This document shows positions 34,407-44,393 of a DNA stretch of 56,002 nucleotides, one piece after another. Under the pieces are notes generated by a model. That model searched no databases, was not told where the DNA came from, and worked only from the letters and a program-made list of their open reading frames with translations. The stretch's first letter is position 1. Each line of letters begins with the position of its first letter. The stretch spans positions 1 to 56,002 of the forward strand of contig JBOEGT010000012.1 of assembly GCA_050633585.1 (NCBI GenBank). Direction: 5' to 3'. A program made the position numbers and the translations under genes. The stretch comes from CALKZN01 sp050633585. GTDB taxonomy: Bacteria; Pseudomonadota; Gammaproteobacteria; Arenicellales; Arenicellaceae.

Positions 34407-35897
34407 GTGAACAACGAAAACGATAACGAACAAATTCGTCAACGCCGTGAAAAACTGGCGCAATTAAGAGAGTCTGGAAATCCATTTCCAAACACTTTTC
34501 GTCCTGAAAATATCGCAAAAGAGTTGCATGCTAAGTTTGGCGCTCTAAGCAAAGAAGAGTTAGAAGAAAAAAACGTCGAAGCCATAGTCGCTGGTCGTTT
34601 AATGACTCGTCGAATCATGGGTAAAGCCAGTTTTGCGAATGTTCAAGATGAAACGGGGCAAATACAAGTCTATGTTCAGCGTGATGCGTTGGCAGAAGGT
34701 TTTTATAATGAGCAGTTTAAAAAATGGGATATTGGCGATATTGTCGGTGCTCGAGGTGTTGTCTTTAAAACCAATAAAGATGAACTCAGTATAAAGGTCA
34801 CATCTATCGAGTTGTTGGTTAAATCGCTTCGACCATTGCCTGAAAAATTTCATGGATTAACTGATACAGAAACGAAGTACCGTCAACGTTATGTTGATTT
34901 GATCATGAATGAACAGAGCCGTTCAGTATTTCGTACGCGCAGTGCCATTATTAGCTATATTCGTCAGTTTTTGATCGAAAAAGACTTCCTAGAAGTCGAA
35001 ACGCCCATGATGCAAGCGATTCCGGGTGGTGCCGTCGCTAGGCCATTTGTCACGCATCATAACGCATTGGATATGCAATTATTCTTGCGAATTGCGCCTG
35101 AACTGTATTTGAAGCGTTTAGTGGTAGGCGGCTTTAATCGTGTTTTTGAAATCAATCGTAATTTTCGTAATGAAGGTTTGAGCACGCGTCATAACCCAGA
35201 ATTTACGATGCTTGAATTTTATCAAGCCTATGCAGACTACCATGATCTGATGGACATTACCGAAGCGATGTTTAAAGGAATTACGGCCTCAGTGATGGGT
35301 AAAGATTTAATTGAATATCAAGGGCAAACTATTGATTTTTCAAAACCTTTTGCACGACTGTCAGTGGCTGATGCCGTTTTGCAATACAATACTTCATTAA
35401 GTAAAGATGAGCTTGACGACATCAATGCATTATCTGCTTATGCTAAGAAAATTGGTATTGAAGTGAAGCCAAGTTATGGCATAGGTAAAATTTTAATTGA
35501 AATTTTTGAAGAAACGGCGGAAGAAAAACTAAAAGATCCGACGTTTATTACGGATTATCCGGTGGAGGTATCTCCATTGTCGCGCCGTAGTGATGATAAT
35601 CCAGAAGTGACTGATCGCTTTGAGCTTTTTATTGCGGGCCGTGAAATTGCAAACGGCTTTTCTGAATTGAATGACGCAGAAGATCAAGCTGAGCGTTTTC
35701 AGGCGCAAGTTGCTGAAAAAGATGCCGGTGATGATGAGGCGATGCACTACGATGCTGATTACATTAGAGCGTTGGAATATGGCATGCCGCCTACCGCCGG
35801 AGAAGGGATAGGTATTGACCGTTTAGTGATGTTATTCACGGATAGCTCAACGATTCGAGATGTGTTGTTGTTTCCTCATATGCGTCCAGAAGTTTAA
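34407..35897 (+). CDS. lysS: Lysyl-tRNA synthetase, class II
   Basis: A 496-residue class II enzyme that charges tRNA-Lys. An N-terminal OB-fold anticodon domain (about 55-165) precedes the catalytic core. Motif 2 is FRNEGLSTRHNPEFTMLE near 251-268 and motif 3 is GIGIDRLVMLF near 470-480. The GTG start at 34407 follows AGAGAG. Length is normal. It lies downstream of prfB, the classic pair, and is followed 17 bases later by lolC. Confidence 0.96.
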   Translation: MNNENDNEQIRQRREKLAQLRESGNPFPNTFRPENIAKELHAKFGALSKEELEEKNVEAIVAGRLMTRRIMGKASFANVQDETGQIQVYVQRDALAEGFYNEQFKKWDIGDIVGARGVVFKTNKDELSIKVTSIELLVKSLRPLPEKFHGLTDTETKYRQRYVDLIMNEQSRSVFRTRSAIISYIRQFLIEKDFLEVETPMMQAIPGGAVARPFVTHHNALDMQLFLRIAPELYLKRLVVGGFNRVFEINRNFRNEGLSTRHNPEFTMLEFYQAYADYHDLMDITEAMFKGITASVMGKDLIEYQGQTIDFSKPFARLSVADAVLQYNTSLSKDELDDINALSAYAKKIGIEVKPSYGIGKILIEIFEETAEEKLKDPTFITDYPVEVSPLSRRSDDNPEVTDRFELFIAGREIANGFSELNDAEDQAERFQAQVAEKDAGDDEAMHYDADYIRALEYGMPPTAGEGIGIDRLVMLFTDSSTIRDVLLFPHMRPEV

Positions 35898-35914
35898 CGA
35901 CATCATCAGTCACC

Positions 35915-37162
35915 ATGTTTGCTAAACTTCCAGTTGCTATCGGGCTTCGCTACTCGCGCGCTAAAAGACGAAATGGTTTCGTTTCTTTTATTGGGTGGGT
36001 TTCTATTGTTGGCATTGCGATAGGTGTGTGGGCGTTAATCACCACTATTTCAGTGATGAATGGGTTTGGAAACGAGTTGCGTGGCCGAATTTTAGATGTG
36101 GCCTCGCATGTTACTGTTGAAGGGCGTGGTGAATGGTTGAGCAACTGGGAAGGTGTGCTCGGTAGTGTGCAAAAGACGACGGACAATGATGCTATTGCGC
36201 CCTATATTAGTGGGCAAGGTTTAGCGACAGCTAGCCGAGTCGCCAGAGGTTCTCTAATTAGAGGAATCGACCCAACGCTAGAGCCTAAAGTATCCAATCT
36301 AGATGAATATATGACCTTTGGTTCATTTGATGATCTTAAATCTGGAGGATACAAGGTTATTATTGGCGAGCAATTAGCCCGTGCATTGAATGTTGGTCCA
36401 GGCGCAAAAATCACCTTAATGTCTCCTCAAGGGCAGGCGACCCCAGCAGGTATTGTGCCGAGATTAAGACGTTTTGAAGTGGTAGGCTTGTTCAATTTAG
36501 GCATGTACGAATATGATAGCACCTTGGCTTTAGTGCACATTGATGATGCAGGAAAGTTATTGAATTCTGGTAGCCAGGTTAGTGGTTTGCGTATTAGCTT
36601 GGACGACGTTTACAGTGCACCTGATGTGCGTTATGACTTAGCGCAAAACTTAGGAGCATCCTTTTATGTCAGTGATTGGACCAGAAAGCACCGCAATTTT
36701 TTCAGAGCATTAGTCGTTGAGAAGCGAGTCATGTTTATTCTGTTATTCTTAATTGTTGCTGTAGCGGCGATTAATATCGTGTCCACGTTAGTTATGGTTG
36801 TTACCGATAAACGATCTGATATTGCGATTTTACGTACCATGGGCATGAAGTCTTCCGGCATTATGCAAATATTTTTTGTGCAAGGAGTCACATCTGGCGT
36901 CATAGGGACACTTGTAGGAGGCATTTTAGGTGTGTTGACGGCGTTAAACTTAGGGTCAATTATTGCGTTTTTAGAAGGAATTTTTGGCTTTCAATTTTTT
37001 CCTCCAGACGTATATGTTATTACTGATTTTCCGGCTGAATTAAGGATGAACGATTTGTTGTCTATCCTGCTAGGTTCTTTGGCGATTAGTATGATTGCTA
37101 CGCTATTTCCTGCGTGGCGTGCATCCAAGGTGCAACCGGCTGAAGCCTTGAGGTATGAGTAA
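35915..37162 (+). CDS. lolC: Lipoprotein-releasing system membrane subunit LolC/LolE
   Basis: A 415-residue inner-membrane protein. An N-terminal helix (22-47), a large periplasmic domain (50-265) and three C-terminal helices (about 268-400) form the FtsX/MacB-type permease fold. With LolD it extracts mature lipoproteins from the inner membrane and hands them to LolA. It overlaps lolD by 8 bases. No second LolC/E gene follows lolD here, so the complex may be a homodimeric LolF-like form, or the partner is elsewhere. Confidence 0.9.
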   Translation: MFAKLPVAIGLRYSRAKRRNGFVSFIGWVSIVGIAIGVWALITTISVMNGFGNELRGRILDVASHVTVEGRGEWLSNWEGVLGSVQKTTDNDAIAPYISGQGLATASRVARGSLIRGIDPTLEPKVSNLDEYMTFGSFDDLKSGGYKVIIGEQLARALNVGPGAKITLMSPQGQATPAGIVPRLRRFEVVGLFNLGMYEYDSTLALVHIDDAGKLLNSGSQVSGLRISLDDVYSAPDVRYDLAQNLGASFYVSDWTRKHRNFFRALVVEKRVMFILLFLIVAVAAINIVSTLVMVVTDKRSDIAILRTMGMKSSGIMQIFFVQGVTSGVIGTLVGGILGVLTALNLGSIIAFLEGIFGFQFFPPDVYVITDFPAELRMNDLLSILLGSLAISMIATLFPAWRASKVQPAEALRYE

Positions 37163-37859
37163 AATGGTTGATTTAACTTCCTCGGTGGACGTCATTCTTG
37201 AGGCACGTGACTTATGTAAATCCTATAGCGAAGGTCAGTTGCAAACGACGGTGTTACAAGGTGTGAACTTTCAAGCAAAGCAAGGTGAAACCATTGCGAT
37301 AATTGGTGCTTCTGGTTCTGGCAAAAGTACATTAATGCATTTGCTGGGAGGTCTGGATACGGTGGAAGAGGGTGAAGTCTTATTGGCGGGCCAAGCATTA
37401 AGTCAGATGTCTGGTAACGACAGAGGCATGCTAAGAAATAAGCATTTAGGTTTCGTCTATCAGTTTCATCATTTGCTAGGTGAGTTTTCAGCTGTTGAGA
37501 ATGTATCAATGCCATTGAGAATTCGCGGTGTTTCAGCCGCACATGCACAAGAGCAAGCTCGAGAGGTTTTGAAAACAGTCGGTTTAGAGCATCGTTTTGA
37601 ACATAGGCCGGGTGAACTGTCAGGTGGAGAGAGGCAAAGAGTGGCAATTGCTCGTGCAGTCGTCACAAAGCCTTCCTGTGTTTTGGCTGATGAACCGACA
37701 GGGAACCTTGATCGTAAAACGGCAGATAGTGTTTTTGAGACGCTGATGAAACTTAATGAAGAGTACGGAATGTGCGTGGTTATGGTGACGCATGACACCG
37801 TATTGGCTCAGCGTATGGAAATCCAGATGGAGTTGGTTGATGGTGTGTTAGGTATTTAG
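37155..37859 (+). CDS. lolD: Lipoprotein-releasing system ATPase LolD
   Basis: A 234-residue ABC ATPase. Walker A is GASGSGKST near 50-58, the signature is LSGGERQRVAIARA near 154-167, and Walker B is CVLADEPTGNLD near 175-186. It powers lipoprotein release by LolC. The ATG overlaps the end of lolC, so translation is coupled. The gene converges with the DUF2062 gene, with a 9-base AT-rich stem at 37865-37889. Confidence 0.94.
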   Translation: MSKMVDLTSSVDVILEARDLCKSYSEGQLQTTVLQGVNFQAKQGETIAIIGASGSGKSTLMHLLGGLDTVEEGEVLLAGQALSQMSGNDRGMLRNKHLGFVYQFHHLLGEFSAVENVSMPLRIRGVSAAHAQEQAREVLKTVGLEHRFEHRPGELSGGERQRVAIARAVVTKPSCVLADEPTGNLDRKTADSVFETLMKLNEEYGMCVVMVTHDTVLAQRMEIQMELVDGVLGI

Positions 37860-37864
37860 TAATT

Positions 37865-37889
37865 CGATTATTTGTGTCTAAAATAATCG
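37865..37889. terminator. AT-rich stem at the lolD/DUF2062 convergence
   Basis: CGATTATTT (37865-37873) pairs with AAATAATCG (37881-37889) around 7 bases. It starts 6 bases after the lolD stop and overlaps the end of the DUF2062 gene. There is no T run, so termination is uncertain. Confidence 0.35.
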
Positions 37890-38450
37890 CTCCTCATCTA
37901 TTTTTCTAGCTTTCTTTCCTTTCATTTTTTTTCGTAATAGTCGTTGGCTTTTTCGCAGCCCCCATTCATGGCGGACTTGTCTTCGCCATATTACCTTTAA
38001 AGTAAAATAACTTAGAAAAGCTAGCGTTAGGCCAACTAAAGTGCACCCGACCCAGAGTGCGGCATAATGATAACCAAGTTCAGCATTTATCCTTAGGGAG
38101 GACATGTTGGTAATAGCGATGGGTTCAATGCGAAATATTTTTGTTCCAATCCAATAGCAGGGTGTATAAAGAGGGATCCACGTAAACGGGTTTGATATCC
38201 AAACAAAGGAAATTGCGAAGATAACGTTGCCGCCAAGTGCAATGGCGAGAAACGCGGCTAAAACCATTTCAAAAGGCATTGGCATGAAAGCGCAAAAAAT
38301 GCCAATCGCAATGCCTAATGGTAGAGAATTCCTATTCATTGCCCATAATTCTGGCCGTTTCCAGAATGACTTGAACATGCTGAGCGAAGGAGTGTTCTCT
38401 ATCTCGTGCTTTTTAGGTAATTTGCGGCGAAGTTTTCTGAAAAAACGCAT
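37878..38450 (-). CDS. DUF2062 membrane protein
   Basis: A 190-residue membrane protein of unknown function. It shows the DUF2062 core: LPLGIAIGIFCAFMPMPFEM near residues 42-61 and WISNPFTWIPLYTPCYWIG near 85-103. Three hydrophobic segments and a basic C terminus are visible. In Pseudomonas-type genomes this gene lies between the lol genes and comEC, as here. It is on the opposite strand from its neighbours. Confidence 0.83.
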   Translation of the reverse strand: MRFFRKLRRKLPKKHEIENTPSLSMFKSFWKRPELWAMNRNSLPLGIAIGIFCAFMPMPFEMVLAAFLAIALGGNVIFAISFVWISNPFTWIPLYTPCYWIGTKIFRIEPIAITNMSSLRINAELGYHYAALWVGCTLVGLTLAFLSYFTLKVIWRRQVRHEWGLRKSQRLLRKKMKGKKARKIDEERLF

Positions 38451-38729
38451 GTTCTAACTGCTTAAATGGTTTTATGAAAAACGGTCTTTGAATTAAAAAA
38501 TTTTAACTCTGATCCCGTTTAGTAATTAGTCTAAGGATATCAATAATATTGCGAGTAGAATGCGAAAAATGTAGTATATCTCCACAAAGATAATTGCGTT
38601 GAAATATGGACTCTTGGCAATTAAATTTTTTCTCGAAAAGTACCGCGTTATATTTACATCATAGGCACGATTTTTCGATAACACAATAAGACAATCGTCT
38701 AATAATAAATCACAAGGATTGTGAATAAA
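38451..38729. other. Gap upstream of comEC
   Basis: About 280 AT-rich bases between divergent DUF2062 and comEC genes. It presumably holds both promoters. I see no strong promoter pair, repeat or gene. Confidence 0.3.
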
Positions 38730-41240
38730 ATGTTTAAAGCTTTAAATAAACGAGTATCGTTTCCAATTAGTTATGTGTCGCTGACTGTTCTCTTAGCTTG
38801 CATTTTTCCTTTGATGCTTCCTAAGCTGCCTGCTATAAAAACCTTAGCAATGATCAGTGTCTTTTTAGGTGTTCCTGCTTTGATCTTTCGGTGGAAGTGC
38901 TTCGGTTACCCGCTGATTTTTTGCATCACGATAGCGCACTTTGTGTTTCAAGCGAATACCTATGAGAGGCAGCGATTTAAAGAGACGCATGTTAATCGAA
39001 CGATTAAAGTTACTGTTAAAATTATTGATTTTCCTAAGATTTACCAAAATAAATATTCGATAGGCAGCACTGCTACATTCACGGTGAAACTGCTGCAGGA
39101 TTCATTGTTGACCGATGGTCGTAAACTACTTTACAAAGGTTCAATTCTAAAGTTGTCATGTTATCGATGTGGCACTGAATTTTCACTCGGCGAAACCTGG
39201 GAGCTGATCGTAAAACTTAAGCCCCCAAAAGGTTCTGCCTCATGGGGTGCTTTTGATTATGAGAAATACGCCTTTGCTAATGAAGTGATGGCAACTGGAT
39301 ATGTCAGGCAAAACCAAGCAACATTATTGAATGACGATCAGTCAATGGTTGATGCAATCAGAAGAGCTATTCAACAATATATTAAGGATGCCTTACCCCA
39401 GCCCTTAGGAGGGCCGCCTGACATAAATGGCTCGGAAGTAAATGCACCTAAGCTGAGTCGTGCCTTATTGTTGGCTCTGACCATTGGAGATCGTTCTGAG
39501 CTTGACTCAAATAAGTGGCAAGTTTTTCAATCAACGGGCACTAGCCATTTAATGGCAATTTCGGGTTTGCATATTACGTTGATATTTTTAATGGTGGCTA
39601 GTGGCGTTCGAATGATGTTGAAGTGTCTCGGTATTGTTTTACCAACCTCATGGAATCGCTGGTTAATGGAGAGGGTATTTTGTCGAATCAGTGTTCAGGC
39701 TCTTGGAATGATCTTGGGTTTAGTGTTGGCCATAATGTACGCCTTAGTTTCAGGGTTTTCTTTGCCGACACAGCGAGCTGTTTTAATGTTGGGTGTTGTT
39801 TGTATTTCTCAGCTATTTTTTAAAAAAGTGAGTTTATTGACAGCATTATGTCTTGCAGTGACTGTTTTATTATCACTGTCTCCATTAAGCACTTTGCATA
39901 TAGGTTTCTGGCTTTCGGTGTTGGCAATCTTGATGATTGTGATCCTGCTTAAAACTAGGGAGTTAAGTTGGTTAATGCAATGCCGTTTAGCGCTTGCCAT
40001 GATTCCTGTTTCTGTATTGTTGTTTAATAATGTTCCTATGGTGTCTCCGATTGCCAATATCGTAGCAATCCCTGTCATTGGGGTAGTAGTGCTCCCCGTG
40101 ACGTTTTTATTAGTTTTTTTCGGTATATTGTTCTCAATGCTATTCGCTATTTTTTCACATTCGATAGCAATAAAAGGAGCAATCAAGGGTATAGAGTTAA
40201 TGTGGGACTTGTTGGATGCTCTGCTCAATAGTCTGTGGACGTTTTTAGAATGGCTTGCTGTATTGCAAATGAACGCTATGGCGCTTTTTCCCGATATTGC
40301 CCCTGATTTTGAAATGATGGGCGCTACCACTGCCTTAATGGTATTCATTATTTTGACATGGCGTTTATTGGTGGCCAGGGCACTTGTTGTGTCTGCTATG
40401 TGTTTTCTGTTGTTAATAAGGCAGAGCTCAGGTTTGAACGACTATGAATATATTGTGACAGTATTGGATGTGGGGCAGGGGCTGGCTATTATCATCGAAA
40501 CATCCGAGAGCTATACCGTATTCGATACGGGTATTGGCTTTGCAAATTCAGACAGTGCTGAAAGAATTATCTTGCCGTATTTAAATCACCATGAACGGAA
40601 ACCTATTGATAGGATAATAGTGAGTCATGGAGATAATGATCATATTGGCGGTCTAAAAACGTTGCATAAACGTTATCCTGAGGCACCTGTTTTAATTAAT
40701 GAGGTGGATCATTTGCCTATTCAATTAGATGCGCAATCATGTCATGAAAAGCAATGGCAACAATCAGGTGTTAAGTTTACAATTTTTTCAAATTTAAACG
40801 CGATGATCGATCAAAATCAAACAGATCAATTATCCTATTATCGAGGAAATAACGCGTCTTGCGTGATGATGGTATCAAGCCCATATGGCTCGATTTTGTT
40901 GCCCGCTGATATTGAGCGGCCTGCAGAACACGCCTTAATTCAATACTTTGCAGGCCAACTCAAGGCCGATGTGCTGATTGCAGCTCATCATGGCAGCCGA
41001 AGTTCATCGACACCTGCTTTCCTAAATCAAGTACAGCCTGCTATCAGTGTTATTTCAGCAGCGTACTTTAGCCCCTATGGTCATCCTCACAAAGATGTGA
41101 TGAAGCGTTTGAGAAAATCTAGCCGAAAAGTCCTATCTACCGCACGATCCGGCTCAATAAAAATTGATTTCTTAAAAGATGGCATTCAAACGCGAGAATA
41201 TAGAGCATTACATCCTCGTTTTTGGTATTCTGAGCCCTGA
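38730..41240 (+). CDS. comEC: ComEC/Rec2 DNA uptake channel
   Basis: An 836-residue inner-membrane protein that carries single-stranded DNA into the cytosol during transformation. N-terminal helices are followed by a DUF4131 region (about 75-210), then the Competence domain of many helices (about 245-560, with STGTSHLMAISGLHITLIF). The C-terminal metallo-beta-lactamase domain begins near 575 (TVLDVGQGLAII, then SHGDNDHIGG). All three parts are intact, so uptake is plausible. The ATG at 38730 is chosen because AAGGA at 38714 is too close to a GTG at 38721. exbB follows by 35 bases. Confidence 0.92.
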   Translation: MFKALNKRVSFPISYVSLTVLLACIFPLMLPKLPAIKTLAMISVFLGVPALIFRWKCFGYPLIFCITIAHFVFQANTYERQRFKETHVNRTIKVTVKIIDFPKIYQNKYSIGSTATFTVKLLQDSLLTDGRKLLYKGSILKLSCYRCGTEFSLGETWELIVKLKPPKGSASWGAFDYEKYAFANEVMATGYVRQNQATLLNDDQSMVDAIRRAIQQYIKDALPQPLGGPPDINGSEVNAPKLSRALLLALTIGDRSELDSNKWQVFQSTGTSHLMAISGLHITLIFLMVASGVRMMLKCLGIVLPTSWNRWLMERVFCRISVQALGMILGLVLAIMYALVSGFSLPTQRAVLMLGVVCISQLFFKKVSLLTALCLAVTVLLSLSPLSTLHIGFWLSVLAILMIVILLKTRELSWLMQCRLALAMIPVSVLLFNNVPMVSPIANIVAIPVIGVVVLPVTFLLVFFGILFSMLFAIFSHSIAIKGAIKGIELMWDLLDALLNSLWTFLEWLAVLQMNAMALFPDIAPDFEMMGATTALMVFIILTWRLLVARALVVSAMCFLLLIRQSSGLNDYEYIVTVLDVGQGLAIIIETSESYTVFDTGIGFANSDSAERIILPYLNHHERKPIDRIIVSHGDNDHIGGLKTLHKRYPEAPVLINEVDHLPIQLDAQSCHEKQWQQSGVKFTIFSNLNAMIDQNQTDQLSYYRGNNASCVMMVSSPYGSILLPADIERPAEHALIQYFAGQLKADVLIAAHHGSRSSSTPAFLNQVQPAISVISAAYFSPYGHPHKDVMKRLRKSSRKVLSTARSGSIKIDFLKDGIQTREYRALHPRFWYSEP

Positions 41241-41275
41241 TTAAATTCTTTCAAAAAAATCACAAAAACGACCTT

Positions 41276-42007
41276 ATGTTAGAAATTTTTAAGTCAGGTG
41301 GATTCTTAATGTGGCCGTTGCTGTTATGTTCTTTTGCAGCAATTGTTATCATTCTTCAAAAATTTTGGATGCTCAAAGTGAACGCGGTTGTGCCATCTAA
41401 ATTGCAAGCGCAAATAACAGAGCTTATTGAAGCTGAAACGTTAGAAGCGCACAAAGTAGAGGCATTGCGTCGTCACTCTTCCTTGGGCGAAGTGCTGGCA
41501 GCGGGTATCCGTAATCGTGCACACGGACGAGATCAGATGAAACAAGCCATTGAAGAGTCAGGCCGTTTTGTTATTCATAGACTCAGTAAAGGCTTAGGAG
41601 CCTTAGGTACTATTGCTTCAGTGAGTCCTTTAATTGGGCTTTTAGGTACAGTAGTCGGCATGATTCAGGTATTTGCGGCAATTCGTAACAGTGGCGTTGG
41701 TGATCCAACGGTGTTGTCTGGCGGGATTTCGCAAGCACTCATTACAACAGCTGTAGGGCTGGCGATAGGTATTACTTCGTTGTTATTTTTTCGCTACTTC
41801 AAAGGAAAAGTCGAACAGATTGCCATTTTGTTGGAACGCAACGCTATCCATTTGGTTGAACTTGCGACTGCAAGGCGAGCATCTGCTGCTATCAACGCGC
41901 GTAAGGCTGCTGCAGCAAAAGCGCCAGCCAAAGGACAGAAAGTTGCGGCTGGTAAAGCACAAAGGCCAGATGCTAAAAAATTAAAAGCGGGTAGGAAAAT
42001 TGTTTAA
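41276..42007 (+). CDS. exbB: ExbB/TolQ/MotA-family proton channel protein
   Basis: A 243-residue inner-membrane protein with three helices (near 12-30, 110-135 and 150-175). It has the family segment LIGLLGTVVGMIQVFAAI near 120-137. With ExbD it forms a proton-driven motor energising outer-membrane transport or envelope work. The last 40 residues are an unusual Ala/Lys-rich basic tail. It belongs to the comEC-to-lpxK gene row common in Pseudomonas-like genomes. No TonB gene is adjacent. Confidence 0.88.
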   Translation: MLEIFKSGGFLMWPLLLCSFAAIVIILQKFWMLKVNAVVPSKLQAQITELIEAETLEAHKVEALRRHSSLGEVLAAGIRNRAHGRDQMKQAIEESGRFVIHRLSKGLGALGTIASVSPLIGLLGTVVGMIQVFAAIRNSGVGDPTVLSGGISQALITTAVGLAIGITSLLFFRYFKGKVEQIAILLERNAIHLVELATARRASAAINARKAAAAKAPAKGQKVAAGKAQRPDAKKLKAGRKIV

Positions 42008-42086
42008 CAACAATTTTCGAGTGTTTTCTACTATTTATCGTTACTTAAAAGTTCTAATCTTAAGAGATTTATTAAGGCCATAAAGC

Positions 42087-42518
42087 ATGAAGTTTACAGA
42101 CTCTGATACTGAAGAATCATCACTGATTGAATTAACACCCTTAATCGATGTGGTGTTTTTATTGCTGATTTTTTTCATGGTAACAACGACTTTTACCAAG
42201 GAATCAGAAATTAAGATTCGTTTGCCCGAGGCAAATGCTGAAGAACTAAAAGCCGATATCGAATCTCAAGTGGAGATACTGGTGTCAAAAGATTCGGCGT
42301 ATGCCATTCGTAAACCAGGACAAAAAGAAGTCGTGTCCTTAGTGAACTCTGCACGAGAAACCTTGCTAAGGTCTTTGTCAGAGTTTCAAGACAATAGCGA
42401 TGTTTTGTTGGTCATTCGTGCGGATAAGGAGGCCACTCATCAAGCTGTGGTCAATGTGATGGATGTCGCTCGCGATTTGAAAATGACAAGGATTACTTTT
42501 GCCACGCAAAACCAATAA
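42087..42518 (+). CDS. exbD: ExbD/TolR-family protein
   Basis: A 143-residue protein with a single N-terminal membrane helix containing the proton-carrying aspartate (LTPLIDVVFLLLIFFMV near 17-33) and a periplasmic domain. It works with ExbB, 80 bases upstream. Length and key residue are normal. AAGG lies before the ATG. Confidence 0.9.
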   Translation: MKFTDSDTEESSLIELTPLIDVVFLLLIFFMVTTTFTKESEIKIRLPEANAEELKADIESQVEILVSKDSAYAIRKPGQKEVVSLVNSARETLLRSLSEFQDNSDVLLVIRADKEATHQAVVNVMDVARDLKMTRITFATQNQ

Positions 42519-42546
42519 CGTTGTTTAACATTGATCATTAATTGCG

Positions 42547-44337
42547 ATGGCTGATAACAGCAATTTAAAAACATCAAAGCATGCCGTTCAATCAATGGAT
42601 GGACGCATTATTTTTAAACGCGTATTTGCTTATATTACTCAATATAAGCTTTGGTTTGCCATTTCGTTGGTTTTTTTAGTCATTTTATCGGCGACACAAG
42701 TTGGGATTGCTGCAATTTTAGAGCCGATCATTAACGACGGTGTTGTTAAAAAAGATACGTTTGCGGTTCAATGGCTTCCGGTAGTCATGTTCTCATTAAT
42801 GGTTCTAAGGTCTTTAGTAGGCTATGGTTCTGCATATTTAATGGCAAAAATTGGTCGATCAACCATTAGAGATATGCGAGAAGATTTTTTTAAAAAAACC
42901 GTTTATCTGTCCTCCGCCTATTTTGACAATGTTCCCTCAGCGACTTTGGTATCAAAGTTTCTTTATGATATTGAGCAAACCGCTATCATGATGACTGAAA
43001 CATTGACTTCCTTAGTCAGGAACTCTTTGACGGCATTGGGATTGATTGGATGGATGATTTACCTTGATTGGCGTCTGTGTTTAGTGGCGGTGATTAGCGT
43101 TCCCCTTGTGGCATACGTGACGAGGTATACGAATAAAAAGTTTCGCAAAGCAAGTCACGAGATTCAAAACTCGATGGGAGATATAGCGGAAACTATCAAA
43201 GAAAGTGCCTTGGGCCACAAAGTCATAAAAGTCTATGGCGCGCAGAAATCTCAAATTCAAAATTTCAGATCAGTCAACCAAGATAATTATATGAAAAATA
43301 TGCGCAGAGCTAGAGTCTCTGCGGCAATTGTGCCCGTAACAACACTGTGTGTTGCACCTATTTTTGCGATTATTTTATATGTTTACCTCAACTACCTGGT
43401 CGAAGGAACAGATTCAGCGGGTAAATTTGTGAGCTTTTTAGGTGCATTAGTGATGCTAATGTCACCCCTGAAAAGTCTGGCCAAAGTGAACGAAAAATTG
43501 CAGGTAGGTATCACAGCGGCGAATAGTATCTTTCAAATTATTGATTTACCCGATGAAGTCGATAATGGCACAGTTAAAATCAATGAATGTAAAGGCGACA
43601 TCTCTTTTAATGATGTAAACTTTTATTATCAAGACCAATCTAAACATGTCATTTCGAATGTCAGTTTTGATGTAAAGTCTGGTCAACGTATTGCGTTGGT
43701 CGGAGCCTCTGGGAGTGGAAAATCAACTGTTGCTAGCTTGTTAATGCGCTTTTATAACCCGCAACAGGGGAGTATTACTCTTGATGGTACTGAAGTCTCA
43801 GACTTTGTGATGGCAGATTATCGTTCTATGATATCGCTCGTCAATCAAGATCCTTTATTATTTGATAGCACCATCAAGAATAACATTACTTATGGAAATC
43901 AAGAGGTTGACGAAGAACGCTTGCAAGCGGCGATGGATGCTGCATTTGTCTCTGAGTTTGTTGCTGAACTCCCTGAAGGTGTGAATACCTTGGTGGGTGA
44001 ACAAGGTTTACGTTTATCAGGTGGGCAACGTCAGCGAATCTCGATTGCACGCGCATTTTATAAAAATGCGCCAATCATTATCTTAGATGAAGCCACTTCT
44101 GCTTTAGATGTAAAGTCCGAACGCTTTATTCAAAAAGCCTTAGATACATTGATGGATCGTAAAACATCTATTGTTATTGCGCATCGTTTATCTACGATTG
44201 AAAACGCGGATAAAATTATTGTGATGCAAGAAGGTTGTATTGTTGAGATTGGTACACACCAAGAGTTATTAAAAAATGACGGTGTATATGCTGAATTTCA
44301 GCGTGTTCAACATGAAGGAAATGAATTGACGTCTTAA
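42547..44337 (+). CDS. msbA: Lipid A export ABC transporter MsbA
   Basis: A 596-residue half transporter that flips lipid A-core across the inner membrane. Six membrane helices (about 30-320) precede the ATPase domain: Walker A GASGSGKST near 385, signature LSGGQRQRISIARA near 489 and Walker B IIILDEATSALD near 514. Its place directly before lpxK supports the lipid A assignment over other multidrug half transporters. Confidence 0.93.
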   Translation: MADNSNLKTSKHAVQSMDGRIIFKRVFAYITQYKLWFAISLVFLVILSATQVGIAAILEPIINDGVVKKDTFAVQWLPVVMFSLMVLRSLVGYGSAYLMAKIGRSTIRDMREDFFKKTVYLSSAYFDNVPSATLVSKFLYDIEQTAIMMTETLTSLVRNSLTALGLIGWMIYLDWRLCLVAVISVPLVAYVTRYTNKKFRKASHEIQNSMGDIAETIKESALGHKVIKVYGAQKSQIQNFRSVNQDNYMKNMRRARVSAAIVPVTTLCVAPIFAIILYVYLNYLVEGTDSAGKFVSFLGALVMLMSPLKSLAKVNEKLQVGITAANSIFQIIDLPDEVDNGTVKINECKGDISFNDVNFYYQDQSKHVISNVSFDVKSGQRIALVGASGSGKSTVASLLMRFYNPQQGSITLDGTEVSDFVMADYRSMISLVNQDPLLFDSTIKNNITYGNQEVDEERLQAAMDAAFVSEFVAELPEGVNTLVGEQGLRLSGGQRQRISIARAFYKNAPIIILDEATSALDVKSERFIQKALDTLMDRKTSIVIAHRLSTIENADKIIVMQEGCIVEIGTHQELLKNDGVYAEFQRVQHEGNELTS

Positions 44338-44393
44338 GCGCATGTTTGAATTGATCATACGAATGTTAGATGCGGCACGCTGTGTAAGATTAC

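Noticed and set aside
39809..40348. A 179-residue open frame opposite comEC
   Set aside because: It lies fully inside the conserved Competence domain of comEC on the other strand and has a composition typical of an antisense shadow.
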